From Mucilaginibacter dorajii (GTDB lineage Bacteria; Bacteroidota; Bacteroidia; Sphingobacteriales; Sphingobacteriaceae), in the NCBI RefSeq assembly GCF_024808255.1, contig NZ_JANTYS010000007.1:248001-312000 (forward strand): a stretch of DNA of 64,000 nt, read 5' to 3'. Of this stretch, positions 1 through 8,804 are shown one piece after another. The notes under the pieces are model-generated. The model did not search any database, was not told the origin of the DNA, and saw only the letters and a list, made by a program, of their open reading frames with translations. Position 1 is the first letter of the stretch, and each line of letters starts with the position of its first letter. The translations under genes were made by a program, and so were the position numbers.

Positions 1-88
1 TGTACCAAATATTACAATAAGATTTAATCAAATCTATTCCTCAATACTACATTTGCATCACAAATGATTCATGGCTCAGGTGTGCTTG

Positions 89-119
89 CCATGAACTATG
101 ATCTATGAACCATGAACTA
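89..119. repeat. Short direct repeat overlapping the folC start
   Basis: The decamer CCATGAACTA occurs at 89-98 and again at 110-119, with a related CTATGAAC between them. The second copy contains the folC start codon at 112. The start of translation therefore lies inside a small repeat, which may have been copied upstream. No clear Shine-Dalgarno sequence is visible. Confidence 0.5.
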
Positions 120-1464
120 CCAGGAAACCATCCAATACCTATACACCCAACTGCCTATGTTTACCCGGGATGGGGCTTCGGCATATAAGGCTAATCTTGA
201 CAATACCATTGAGCTTTGTAAACGCCTGCACAATCCGCAGGATAAGTTTAAAAGTGTGCATGTTGGCGGTACTAACGGAAAAGGATCAACATCGCATATG
301 TTAGCGGCCATTTTGCAAACAGCCGGTTATAAAACGGGCTTGTATACTTCACCTCACCTTAAAGATTTCAGGGAACGCATCCGCATTAACGGGCAAATGA
401 TCAGCGAGCAAACGGTGATTGATTTTGTTGCTGCCCACCTTACCGATTTTGATGAAATAGCTCCCTCCTTTTTTGAAATGACCGTTGGCTTGGCTTTTGA
501 CATTTTTGCCAAAGAACAGGTCGATATCGCCATCATAGAAGTAGGTTTAGGCGGTCGGTTAGATTCTACAAATATCATCACTCCACTGCTATCCATCGTC
601 ACCAATATTGGCTGGGACCATATGAACCTACTGGGCGGTACATTGCCACTCATTGCCGGCGAAAAGGCGGGAATCATTAAACACGGCATCCCGGTAATTA
701 TTGGCGAGAATCAATTGGAAACGGCGCAGGTATTTATTGATAAAGCGGCACAAGTGGGTACCAATCTTGTTTTCGCGTCCGAGTTATTTGAGTCCGAAAG
801 TCCGAAAGTCGGAAAGTCCGAAAGTGAAAATGTTGATGGATTATTAGACATAAGCTTAAAACGAAAAACTCCCGCCACTTCCGCGCTTTCGGACTTCCCG
901 ACTTCCCGACTTCCCGACTTCCCGACCCAAAACCTACAACTCGACCTAACCGGCTCCTATCAGCTTAAAAATGTAAAAACGGTTTTAACGGCTGTTGAGG
1001 AATTACGCAAGCAGGGCTTCAATATCAGCGATGATGATATCAGGAGCGCCCTGGCACAGGTGAAAACGCTAACCGGATTACACGGCCGCTGGGAAACACT
1101 GAGTCAACACCCGCTTACCATTTGCGATACCGGTCACAATCCCGATGGCATACAGGAAGTATTAAAAAACATTGAGGCAGTCAATTATACGCACCTGCAC
1201 ATGGTGATAGGCATGGTAAATGATAAAGATATTACGAAAGTACTTGGGATGTTGCCCACGGATGCCACCTATTACTTTTGCAAACCCAATATTCCACGAG
1301 GTTTAGATGCTGAAAGCCTAAAGCTGCAAGCCGAAGGCTTTAATTTGCAGGGAGAAGCTTATGCATCTGTAAACGAGGCATTGCTGGCTGCACAAACTAA
1401 TGCAGGCGAAAGCGACCTCGTTTTTGTGGGGGGAAGTACTTTTGTGGTTGCGGAGGTTGTTTGA
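112..1464 (+). CDS. folC: Bifunctional folylpolyglutamate synthase / dihydrofolate synthase
   Basis: This Mur-ligase-family enzyme adds glutamate to dihydropteroate and to folates in the cytoplasm, using ATP. The P-loop GTNGKGST lies at residues 53-60, followed by the family motifs SPHL, EVGLGGRLDSTN and TNIGWDHM; the C-terminal ligase domain holds DTGHNPDG. The start at 112 is chosen because the protein begins MNYQETIQYLY...LPMFTR, as usual for Bacteroidota FolC. Length is 450 residues, somewhat long because residues about 226-272 form a low-complexity insertion encoded by an inverted repeat (separate entry). The gene stands alone on the plus strand. Assignment is secure; whether the insertion affects activity is unknown. 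Confidence 0.95.
   Translation: MNYQETIQYLYTQLPMFTRDGASAYKANLDNTIELCKRLHNPQDKFKSVHVGGTNGKGSTSHMLAAILQTAGYKTGLYTSPHLKDFRERIRINGQMISEQTVIDFVAAHLTDFDEIAPSFFEMTVGLAFDIFAKEQVDIAIIEVGLGGRLDSTNIITPLLSIVTNIGWDHMNLLGGTLPLIAGEKAGIIKHGIPVIIGENQLETAQVFIDKAAQVGTNLVFASELFESESPKVGKSESENVDGLLDISLKRKTPATSALSDFPTSRLPDFPTQNLQLDLTGSYQLKNVKTVLTAVEELRKQGFNISDDDIRSALAQVKTLTGLHGRWETLSQHPLTICDTGHNPDGIQEVLKNIEAVNYTHLHMVIGMVNDKDITKVLGMLPTDATYYFCKPNIPRGLDAESLKLQAEGFNLQGEAYASVNEALLAAQTNAGESDLVFVGGSTFVVAEVV
786..927. repeat. Palindromic repeat inserted in-frame inside folC
   Basis: Left arm units of the type GTCCGAAAGTC (about 790-822) are reiterated. The right arm (about 892-927) holds CTTTCGGAC followed by four CTTCCCGA units. 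The reverse complement of the right arm matches the left arm apart from G/A differences, so the RNA could form a long hairpin. The reading frame stays open through the element and is translated as Ser/Pro-rich low-complexity sequence between strands of the FolC fold. Confidence 0.8.
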
Positions 1465-1472
1465 ATACCCCG

Positions 1473-2045
1473 CGTCATTGCGAGTATTAAAATCTGCGGA
1501 CTGTGAAGGTGGAATGACGCAGATAGCATGGCGGCGAAGACTCACCCGCCAGCGCTACGCGCGGCACCCTCCCTCTTCGGCTTCGCCGGAAAGAGGGGTT
1601 TGAAGATTTCTTGTACATATATATTACTTGTAATCAATTGATTAACTATTAAAACCCTCTTTCCACCGCAGGTGAAGAGAGGGTGGCGGGCGCAGCCTCG
1701 CCGGGTGAGTCTTAGCCAGCGTTCAAAGCCATTGTTTGTGTAAAGTACAAAACGTCATTGCGAGGTACGAAGCAATCCCCGACTATGCATATTCGCCCTG
1801 TAAGTTGGGGATTGCTTCATCGTTCCTCCTACCCATAACGTTTTGTAAAAAACGGTCGCTTTTTAAATCCCCTCTTGAGAGGGGGCGCGCTGGAATGAGC
1901 GATGGCAGGGGTGTGTCTGGCCCGCGTTCTATCGCACGCACAACACACCCCTCCGCCCCTCTCAAGAGGGGATTCGCGCAAACCCCTGCTTTTGGTACGT
2001 TATTCCAACCTTCAAAGTCTCCGGATTTTAAAACTCGCAATGACG
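1473..2045. repeat. Composite block of nested dispersed palindromic repeats
   Basis: This 680-base gap has no convincing gene. A GTCATTGCGAG...GGAATGACG unit (1473-1520) reappears inverted at 2004-2045. Inside lie: a palindrome whose arms begin GACTCACCCG and end CGGGTGAGTC (about 1537-1712); a GTCATTGCGAGGTACGAAGCAATCC palindrome, partly degenerate (about 1753-1840); and paired CCCCTCTTGAGAGGGG-type hairpins at 1868-1885 and 1956-1972. Open frames here are by-products of the repeats. The first two families recur in the next gap at 3212-3506. Confidence 0.8.
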
Positions 2046-2147
2046 ACGAAGATTAAACATTCCGTTAATTCTGATTCCCACAAAAAATTCTGATTAAAAT
2101 TCTATTTTTACGGGCATCAAAAACACTGAATCTTACCTTTTTAACAT

Positions 2148-3140
2148 ATGACCTATATACCATCTGCCGATAGATATAAAAAAATGCGATACCGCCGCTG
2201 CGGTAATAGCGGCATTAAATTGCCCGAAATTTCTTTGGGTTTATGGCACAACTTCGGTGGTGTTGATGTTACCGAAAATTACCGAAAAATTTTGCACCTG
2301 GCTTTTGATAGCGGTATTACACATTTTGACCTGGCCAACAATTACGGGCCGCCGCCTGGTTCGGCCGAAGATAATTTTGGTCGTATTTTAAAAGAAGATT
2401 TCCGTGGCTACCGCGATGAGCTGATCATCAGCACCAAAGCCGGCTATACCATGTGGGATGGCCCTTATGGCGACTGGGGTTCAAAAAAATACCTGGTATC
2501 CAGCCTTGATCAGAGTTTAAAACGCATGCAGCTGGATTATGTGGATATATTTTACCACCACCGACCCGATCCGGAAACACCGCTGGAGGAAACCATGAAC
2601 GCACTTGACCTTATTGTTCGCCAGGGAAAGGCTTTGTATGCCGGCATATCCAATTACCCCGCCGATAAGGCAGAGAAAGCCATCAAAATATTAAAGGAAT
2701 TAGGCACGCCATGCCTTATTCATCAGCCCAAATACTCTATGTTTGAACGTTGGGTTGAAGGTGGTTTGCTGGATGTTTTGGAAAACGAAGGTGTAGGTTG
2801 TATCCCCTTTTCGCCATTGGCGCAAGGCATGCTCACCAATAAATACCTGCATGGCATTCCCGAAGATTCAAGGGCGGCCAGGCCTACCGGATTTTTGCAA
2901 ACCAGCCACCTAACCGCGGCCAGGTTAAGCCAGATTAAAAGCCTTAACGATTTAGCACTGCTACGCGGCCAGTCATTAGCCCAAATGGCGCTGGCCTGGT
3001 TGTTAAAAGATAAACGTGTAACATCGGTGCTGATAGGCGCAAGTCGTGCCGAGCAACTGGCAGATTCATTGAAAGCGCTGGACAATATTGTTTTCTCTGC
3101 CGATGAACTGGCACAGATAGAAGTGATATTAGCCCCCTAA
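2148..3140 (+). CDS. Aldo/keto reductase, YghZ-like
   Basis: This cytoplasmic NADPH-dependent carbonyl reductase belongs to the subgroup that includes E. coli YghZ (L-glyceraldehyde 3-phosphate reductase). The catalytic tetrad is visible: Asp61 and Tyr66 in DLANNYGPPPG, Lys97 in ISTKAGY and His137/138 in YHHRPD. The C-terminal IGASRAEQL segment is the cofactor-phosphate binding motif. The N-terminus (SADRYKKMRYRRCGNSG) aligns with YghZ-type proteins, which supports the ATG at 2148. At 330 residues it has normal length. It is isolated between repeat-filled gaps, so its substrate is not indicated by neighbours. Confidence 0.92.
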   Translation: MTYIPSADRYKKMRYRRCGNSGIKLPEISLGLWHNFGGVDVTENYRKILHLAFDSGITHFDLANNYGPPPGSAEDNFGRILKEDFRGYRDELIISTKAGYTMWDGPYGDWGSKKYLVSSLDQSLKRMQLDYVDIFYHHRPDPETPLEETMNALDLIVRQGKALYAGISNYPADKAEKAIKILKELGTPCLIHQPKYSMFERWVEGGLLDVLENEGVGCIPFSPLAQGMLTNKYLHGIPEDSRAARPTGFLQTSHLTAARLSQIKSLNDLALLRGQSLAQMALAWLLKDKRVTSVLIGASRAEQLADSLKALDNIVFSADELAQIEVILAP

Positions 3141-3154
3141 CCCCCTGAAGGGGG
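3141..3154 (+). terminator. Repeat-derived hairpin after the aldo/keto reductase
   Basis: CCCCCTGAAGGGGG begins immediately after the stop codon. It is a five-pair GC stem with a four-base loop, followed by AATTTA. It belongs to the short 'cccctgaagggg' repeats frequent in these genomes and may work as a terminator; there is no long T-run. Confidence 0.4.
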
Positions 3155-3211
3155 AATTTACAGGGTTTGATTAACCGGATTAAGAGCCTGTTTAGAAATA
3201 AATAAAAAGAT

Positions 3212-3506
3212 CGCCATTGCGAGTTTTAAAATCCGGCGGACTCAGAAAGTGGAAATGACGTAGATTGCATGTCGCAGAAGACTCACCCGGCGAGGCTATG
3301 CCCGCCACCCTCTCTTCGGCTTCGCCGGAAAGAGGGGTTTGAACAGTGGATATTTTATACAGATAAAAGGTATTAAATTTTCAAGCCCCTCTTTCCACCG
3401 CAGGTGAAGAGAGGGTGGCCAGCGAAGCGTAGCCGGGTGAGTCTTCTGCGCCCGGTTTACGTTATGCTTTCCTTCAGTGTCCGCGGATTTTAAAACTCAA
3501 TGACGG
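3212..3506. repeat. About 295-bp long-inverted-repeat element (MITE-like)
   Basis: The outer arms are CCATTGCGAGTTTTAAAATC...GGAAATGACG (3212-3260) and its inverted partner ending AAAACTCAATGACG (3468-3506). The inner arms are AAGACTCACCCGGC...GCCACCCTCTCTTC (about 3278-3320) and GAAGAGAGGGTGGC...GCCGGGTGAGTCTT (about 3404-3445). The interior carries CGGAAAGAGGGG / CCCCTCTTTCC hairpins. No ORF of its own is present. It is a second, cleaner copy of the element at 1473-1713. Confidence 0.75.
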
Positions 3507-3594
3507 GTGTATATGTGCTTATGCAAGGGTATAAAAATATTTTTGAAAGAAATTTAAACAGGATTAAAAAAATTAACAATAAAATCTCTTAAAA

Positions 3595-3613
3595 GTCTCC
3601 CCTTCAGGGGAGA
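3595..3613. repeat. Small GC-stem hairpin before the oxidoreductase gene
   Basis: TCTCCCC-TTCA-GGGGAGA forms a seven-pair stem 26 bases upstream of the oxidoreductase start and is followed by TTTAGAGGGGC. It belongs to the widespread short intergenic hairpins of these genomes. It would lie in the 5' untranslated region of the operon, so an effect on the mRNA leader is possible but unproven. Confidence 0.5.
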
Positions 3614-3639
3614 TTTAGAGGGGCAAATGGGCTTGCTTT

Positions 3640-4611
3640 ATGATAAAATGGGGAATTATCGGTTGCGGCAATGTAACGGAAGTTAAAAGCGGACCGGCAT
3701 TTAAAAAAGTGGCAGATAGCGATCTTGTGGCCGTAATGCGGCGCGACGCGGCCAAAGCCGAAGATTATGCGCGGCGCCACCAGGTAAACAAATGGTACAG
3801 CGATGCCAATGAAATGATGAGCGATGCCGGCATTAATGCCGTTTATATTGCCACGCCCCCGTCATCGCACCTCGACTATGCTTTAAACGCGCTTGAAAAA
3901 GGCTTTAATGTATATGTAGAAAAACCGGTAACCCGCAATGCCGCCGAGGCGCGCGCAATGGCCAATGCGGTAAAACAAAGCAATGCCAAACTTACCGTTG
4001 CACATTACCGCCGCGCAGTACCCATGTTTTTGAAGGTTAAAGAACTGTTGGATAAACAAACTGTTGGCGATGTACGTACCGTACAGATCAGGATGTGGCA
4101 AAGCCGCAAACCAATGCTGATAGCAGATACCGCAACTAACTGGCGTGTACAGCCTGAATTTTCGGGAGGGGGTTATTTTCATGACCTTGCCCCGCACCAG
4201 TTAGACCTGATGCTTTATTTTTTTGGAGAGCCCGAAAGGTATCATGGGTTCTCATTAAATCAATCGGCGGCTACCCCTGCCGATGATCATGTTTGCGGCG
4301 AGATCCTGTTTAAAAACAAGGTGGTTGTTAACGGCTCCTGGTGCTTCAACGTAGCCGAAAGCCTTACTACCGATACCTGCGAGATCATAGGTACCAAAGG
4401 TAAGCTCACCTTCCCGTTTTTTGGCAATTATGTAAGCTGGAAAACCGATACTGAAGAGGAAACCATCACCTTTCAGCATCCGCAGCACATTCAGCAACCA
4501 ATGATTGAAAAGATTGTGACTTACTTCAAAAATGAAGGACCAAACCCCTGCTCTATTGAGGAGGCAGTGGTATTAATGGATATTATCGACGCATTTACCA
4601 TCCCAAAATAG
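3640..4611 (+). CDS. Gfo/Idh/MocA-family oxidoreductase
   Basis: This predicted NAD(P)-dependent dehydrogenase probably acts on a sugar or cyclitol derivative. The Rossmann motif GIIGCGNVTEVKSGPAF is at the N-terminus. The family signature EKP is at residues 94-96, and a C-terminal alpha/beta domain follows with GGGYFHDLAPHQLDLM, where the Asp/His pair is typical of the active site. At 323 residues the length is usual. Its TAG stop directly abuts the ATG of the M48 peptidase gene, so the two are almost certainly co-transcribed and translationally coupled. No signal peptide is seen, so it is cytoplasmic. The substrate cannot be read from the sequence. Confidence 0.88.
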   Translation: MIKWGIIGCGNVTEVKSGPAFKKVADSDLVAVMRRDAAKAEDYARRHQVNKWYSDANEMMSDAGINAVYIATPPSSHLDYALNALEKGFNVYVEKPVTRNAAEARAMANAVKQSNAKLTVAHYRRAVPMFLKVKELLDKQTVGDVRTVQIRMWQSRKPMLIADTATNWRVQPEFSGGGYFHDLAPHQLDLMLYFFGEPERYHGFSLNQSAATPADDHVCGEILFKNKVVVNGSWCFNVAESLTTDTCEIIGTKGKLTFPFFGNYVSWKTDTEEETITFQHPQHIQQPMIEKIVTYFKNEGPNPCSIEEAVVLMDIIDAFTIPK

Positions 4612-6705
4612 ATGAACAATACCGCCTTTTCATTCCCCCCGATGCCTGCCGGGGCCGATAAAAAGATCATCAGGCCTTCAAAATCATTTAACAAACAGGT
4701 TTACAGATCTATAGGCGCTATTTTTCTTTTTTTGATCACCTACTTGGTATTGCTGGTAGCGGCTGTGGCTATTGCCATTGCTTTTGTTTACCTGGGCATT
4801 GGCATTGTATCGGGCTTATCCTCATTTATGGGGTTGATTGCCGGGGCCGCATTTATTGGCGCTGCATTTATACTGGTTTTCTTTGTGATCAAATTTCTTT
4901 TTAAAAGTAATCCTACCGATCACTCGGATATGATGGAAGTTACCGAAGAAGAACAACCTCACCTTTTTAACTTTATCCGGCAGCTAACTACCGAATCAGG
5001 TGCCCCCTTCCCCAAAAAGATCTTTATATCTGCCGATGTAAACGCGGGCGTATTTTATGATTCCAGCTTTTGGAGCATGTTTTTTCCTGTTAAAAAGAAC
5101 CTCAAAATTGGCTTAGGTTTGGTTAACTCGGTTAATATATCGGAGTTTAAGGCAGTGATGGCGCATGAGTTTGGTCATTTTTCGCAGCGAAGCATGAAGT
5201 TTGGCAGTTATGTTTATAACCTTAACAGGGTTATTTATAACATGCTTTATGATAATGAAGGGTACGGCAAACTCATCAACGGCTTTGCCCGTATCCACAA
5301 CATATTCAGGGCTATTGCCTGGATTAATATCAAGATTATTGAGGGGATGCAGTTTATCCTCAGAAAAATTTACGTGATCGTCAATAAAACTTACCTGGCC
5401 CTATCACGCGAAATGGAGTTTCATGCCGATGCCACGGCAGCTTATGTAAGCGGCTCAAACCAAATGATCTCCTCGTTAAAACGGATCGAAATTGGGCAGC
5501 TTTGTTATTCCGGTTTGCTCAATTACTGGAACCGTAAGTTTGGTGATAACCAACGGTCTGGTAATTTTTATCCGCAGCAACTGGAAATGATCAGGCATTT
5601 TGCAAATCAGCATAATATCCAGGTTGATGATACCTGTTTGCCCATTATTACCGATGAATTGCAGGTGAACAGCACCAGCCAGATCATCATTAACGATCAA
5701 TGGTCATCGCACCCGTCAAACGAAGATCGTGAAGCGGCTTTAAAAATCATCAACCTTGATGCACCCACGGTTACCCAACCGGCCTGGTTGTTATTTAGCA
5801 ATGCCGGTGAGCTGCAAACACAGTTAACCAATGATGTTTACTCAACTGCAAAACTAAACCCCGATTTTTCCGTTATTAATCTTGACGATTTTAAGGCCGA
5901 TTTTTACAAAGCGGTTAACGAAAACTCTTTTAACGGGCTTTACAAAGGCTATTATGACGAGCGCACAATAACCTCGTTTGATATAGATGAGGCGATAACA
6001 GAGTCGAAAAATGTGAAGCCTGTTTTTGATGAATTATTTACCGATGCGAATTGCGGCCTGCCCAAAATGATTGAAAGGATGCAGCAGGATATGGCCATTT
6101 TGGATACTTTGATTAGTACCCGGAAAGACGTAAAAACATTTGATTATAAAGGCAATAAATACAAAACAGCCGAAGCCGGCTTCATTAGGGGATTGATAGA
6201 CCAGGAACGGCATGAGGCAGTGAAACAGCAGGAAACTTTGGATAGAAACATATTTATATATTTTTATAACGCTTGTAAAACTGAGCAGGAAAGCGAAATG
6301 CTTATTGCTAAATACCGCAAACTGCTGCATTATCAAGCTGATGCCAACCAGGATTATGAACTGTACAATAAAACCATGTCGGTTTTTAGCAACGTTTATA
6401 ACACCATGACGGTTGAAAACATTAACCGCACAGTTAACCAGGTTTATCGGTATGAACGTGAGCTAAAGCCGAGAATTGAAGCGGTTATTGCCGATGAGGA
6501 AACCCGTAGCTATATGATTGATGAGGAGTTTCAAGCACTTGATAAATACCTGTTGTCGAAATGGATCTATTACTACGAGCCTAAATACGATAACGCGGCT
6601 ATAGGCATTTTCAATGCCGGTGTTAGCGCCTATATATCTGCTGTATCCAAACGTAACTTTGAAATAAAGAAAGACCTCCTGAACTACCAGGCCGGTTTAC
6701 AATAA
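4612..6705 (+). CDS. M48-family membrane zinc metallopeptidase
   Basis: Two strongly hydrophobic spans (about residues 30-62 and 68-100) anchor the protein. The zinc site HEFGHF follows, with His185, Glu186 and His189, and the third ligand Glu269 is in EMEFHADATAAY. This is the Ste24/HtpX-type M48 arrangement. At 697 residues it is much longer than HtpX; the extra ~400 C-terminal residues are mostly helical with no recognised domain. Such proteins often act in membrane-protein quality control, which is inference here. It starts with no gap after the oxidoreductase stop codon and is followed 19 bases later by a secreted-protein gene. Confidence 0.88.
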   Translation: MNNTAFSFPPMPAGADKKIIRPSKSFNKQVYRSIGAIFLFLITYLVLLVAAVAIAIAFVYLGIGIVSGLSSFMGLIAGAAFIGAAFILVFFVIKFLFKSNPTDHSDMMEVTEEEQPHLFNFIRQLTTESGAPFPKKIFISADVNAGVFYDSSFWSMFFPVKKNLKIGLGLVNSVNISEFKAVMAHEFGHFSQRSMKFGSYVYNLNRVIYNMLYDNEGYGKLINGFARIHNIFRAIAWINIKIIEGMQFILRKIYVIVNKTYLALSREMEFHADATAAYVSGSNQMISSLKRIEIGQLCYSGLLNYWNRKFGDNQRSGNFYPQQLEMIRHFANQHNIQVDDTCLPIITDELQVNSTSQIIINDQWSSHPSNEDREAALKIINLDAPTVTQPAWLLFSNAGELQTQLTNDVYSTAKLNPDFSVINLDDFKADFYKAVNENSFNGLYKGYYDERTITSFDIDEAITESKNVKPVFDELFTDANCGLPKMIERMQQDMAILDTLISTRKDVKTFDYKGNKYKTAEAGFIRGLIDQERHEAVKQQETLDRNIFIYFYNACKTEQESEMLIAKYRKLLHYQADANQDYELYNKTMSVFSNVYNTMTVENINRTVNQVYRYERELKPRIEAVIADEETRSYMIDEEFQALDKYLLSKWIYYYEPKYDNAAIGIFNAGVSAYISAVSKRNFEIKKDLLNYQAGLQ

Positions 6706-6724
6706 TTAACCCTTTAAAAACAAT

Positions 6725-7228
6725 ATGAAACAACTACTTATACTAATACTTGCAACAATGGCTTTTAGCTTTACCGCCAAAGCGCAAAAATACGATGTAC
6801 CGATGCATTACGTTTTACAAACCGATGCTGATTTTGAAATGTACGAACCACAGGTTATCAGCACTGCCGATTGGCTACAGCAAACCGGCTGGAAAGATAA
6901 ACGCGAAAAAAGGCAGGCAGCCCGCTTATTCATATTAGCCTGGGTGCAGGGTTCACACAATGTTAAGGTAGTGGTTAATAAATCGGTAGATGTTCTTTGT
7001 GATCAAAATCCCGAGTTGATGTTTACCTATACATCGCAATTTGCAAAATTTGCCTTGCAGCATAAAACTGATTTTGACAGGAACACAGCCAATCTGGTTG
7101 CCTTAAGGGCCATGATAGCCAAATACAACGTGGAACCAACCCACCAAACCGACCCTGATGTTGAAAAGATAATAGAGATTAACAAGGAAGGTAATTTGGC
7201 AAGCTGGATTGCAACCGATTTTAAGTAG
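6725..7228 (+). CDS. Hypothetical secreted protein
   Basis: The 167-residue product begins with a clear signal peptide (KQLLILILATMAFSFTAKAQ, cleavage after AQ or nearby). The mature part is about 145 residues, rich in Trp and Ala, with no cysteine pair apart from one Cys and no domain I recognise. It follows the M48 peptidase by 19 bases and is closed by a hairpin terminator, so it is the last gene of a three-gene operon. A periplasmic role linked to the membrane peptidase is plausible but only inferred from the linkage. Confidence 0.75.
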   Translation: MKQLLILILATMAFSFTAKAQKYDVPMHYVLQTDADFEMYEPQVISTADWLQQTGWKDKREKRQAARLFILAWVQGSHNVKVVVNKSVDVLCDQNPELMFTYTSQFAKFALQHKTDFDRNTANLVALRAMIAKYNVEPTHQTDPDVEKIIEINKEGNLASWIATDFK

Positions 7229-7250
7229 ATTTAAAACAGATGATGATAAC

Positions 7251-7278
7251 AAAGCCATCCATTAAACAGGATGGCTTT
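7251..7278 (+). terminator. Intrinsic terminator of the oxidoreductase/M48 operon
   Basis: The perfect ten-pair stem AAAGCCATCC-attaaaca-GGATGGCTTT lies 22 bases after the stop codon. It reads AT-rich at the stem base and is followed by GCTGTTGTTT. Confidence 0.75.
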
Positions 7279-7337
7279 GCTGTTGTTTAGCTTTTATTTA
7301 GGAACCTTTACAGCTTCCATCTAATAGAGCACACCAA

Positions 7338-7479
7338 TATTTGGATGCGCCTAAATTGCACGATACATCAGTTTAGTGTTAACCTTGCTAAAATACAAAT
7401 CATTGATTATTAGATTTTTATAAAATAAATATCTAAAATATGTTAAGTTATGTTAACCCAATTAAATGCGTTTGCCCTG
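7338..7479 (-). repeat. Partial copy of the 43-kb MITE-like element
   Basis: The reverse complement of this stretch matches 43048-43193 over about 140 bases. Shared blocks include CAGGGCAAACGCAT, GGTTAACATAACTTAACA, AAATCTAATAATCAATG and AAACTGATGTAT. The end TAAATGCGTTTGCCCTG (7463-7479) corresponds to the 17-bp terminal inverted repeat of the complete element. The other end has diverged or is missing. The rest of the 7279-7654 gap is AT-rich with no gene. Confidence 0.75.
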
Positions 7480-7654
7480 TTAACAATAGGCAGTTTGTAA
7501 GTTTTTCATTCTTATAACCCTTGCAACTGTCTGCTACAGCCTCCTCCTTTACTGCTAACCGTAAACTGATAAGTGCAAACTAAATTTCGTATCTTCAAAC
7601 ATCTGATTTCACTAAACGTTATCCATCAAACAAAAAGGATAAATCCCCTACCAT

Positions 7655-8749
7655 ATGCCAACAAAAAAACTAATAGCACCTTTTTACGAACGACTTGCAT
7701 TAACACTTATTGGTTTCCTGGCCCTTGGTTATCTTATTATTGTAGGTAAAGACATTCTTGATCCGCTTATCTTCGGGTTCATCTTTGCCATTTTATTGCT
7801 TCCTGTTTCCAATTTTTTAGAGAAAAGATTGAAGTTGCCGCGGAGCATGTCGTCGCTTGCATCTATCCTGCTGTTGGTAGGGCTAATCGGCGGAATTTTG
7901 TACCTGGTAGGATCACAAATTTCAAACCTGGCCAATGACTGGCCTATGTTGAAAAAACAGGTAGCGCAGTCGCTGCACGATCTGCAGGAGTGGGTACAAT
8001 CTGCCTTTCATATCAATGCCGATAACCAGTTAAAATATGTACAGGATGCATCTAAAAAGATCATGGAATCGGGCACAGATGTGGTTAGTACTACCTTTGG
8101 CGCGGTATCATCATTGATGATCTTTTACGTATTCATCATGATCTTTACTTTTTTCATCTTATTATACCGTCGCCTGTTAATCCGCTTTATCATCTGGGTT
8201 TTCAGGGATGAGAACCACGATGTGGTGATGGATATTGTAGAAAACATTCAATCGATATTAAGGCAATATATTCTTGGGCTTTTGTTAGAGATGGTTATCG
8301 TGGCCAGCGTTGCTATTACTGTTTTCTGGCTTATCGGTATTAAATACGCGGTTTTATTGGGTATTATAGTTGGTTTGTTTAACATTATCCCTTACATCGG
8401 CATCTTTTCGGCTCTGCTTCTGAGCACCATCATCACCTTTGCTACGGGTAATATCAGCAAAACAATTACCGTAGTTATCAGCGTAATATCTATACACGCG
8501 GTTGATGCCAACTTTTTGCTGCCAACCATAGTGGGTTCAAAAGTGCGGCTTAACGCACTGATCTCTTTTATTGGTATTATACTTGGCGAAATGATATGGG
8601 GGCTTTCGGGCATGTTTTTATCCATACCGGTTATTGCCATCTTCAAGATCATCTTCGACAGAATAGAAAGCCTTAAACCCTGGGGTTACCTGCTTGGTGG
8701 CGATTACGAGAGCAATAAAAAGGCCGCTGAAAAAATGAAGACTGAATGA
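7655..8749 (+). CDS. AI-2E family transporter (PerM/YdiK-like)
   Basis: This inner-membrane protein has 364 residues and about eight hydrophobic spans. The order is a pair at residues 12-50, one at 65-90, a soluble loop to about 150, then spans to residue 340. The C-terminal half carries the family-typical GLFNIIPYIGIFSA and the late segment HAVDANFLLPTIVGSKVRLN. Members are called AI-2 exporters from TqsA, but many export or import other small substrates, so the cargo is unknown. The ATG at 7655 follows an A/G-rich AAAAAGGATAA. It is probably monocistronic. Confidence 0.9.
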   Translation: MPTKKLIAPFYERLALTLIGFLALGYLIIVGKDILDPLIFGFIFAILLLPVSNFLEKRLKLPRSMSSLASILLLVGLIGGILYLVGSQISNLANDWPMLKKQVAQSLHDLQEWVQSAFHINADNQLKYVQDASKKIMESGTDVVSTTFGAVSSLMIFYVFIMIFTFFILLYRRLLIRFIIWVFRDENHDVVMDIVENIQSILRQYILGLLLEMVIVASVAITVFWLIGIKYAVLLGIIVGLFNIIPYIGIFSALLLSTIITFATGNISKTITVVISVISIHAVDANFLLPTIVGSKVRLNALISFIGIILGEMIWGLSGMFLSIPVIAIFKIIFDRIESLKPWGYLLGGDYESNKKAAEKMKTE

Positions 8750-8804
8750 ATTTGTAACAAAAAAATTACTCCCAAGCCTTAACCTTCAAGCATTTTATAT
8801 AGAT

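Noticed and set aside
1736..2093. Several ORFs of 60-106 codons on both strands
   Set aside because: They lie wholly in palindromic intergenic repeats and translate repeat units.
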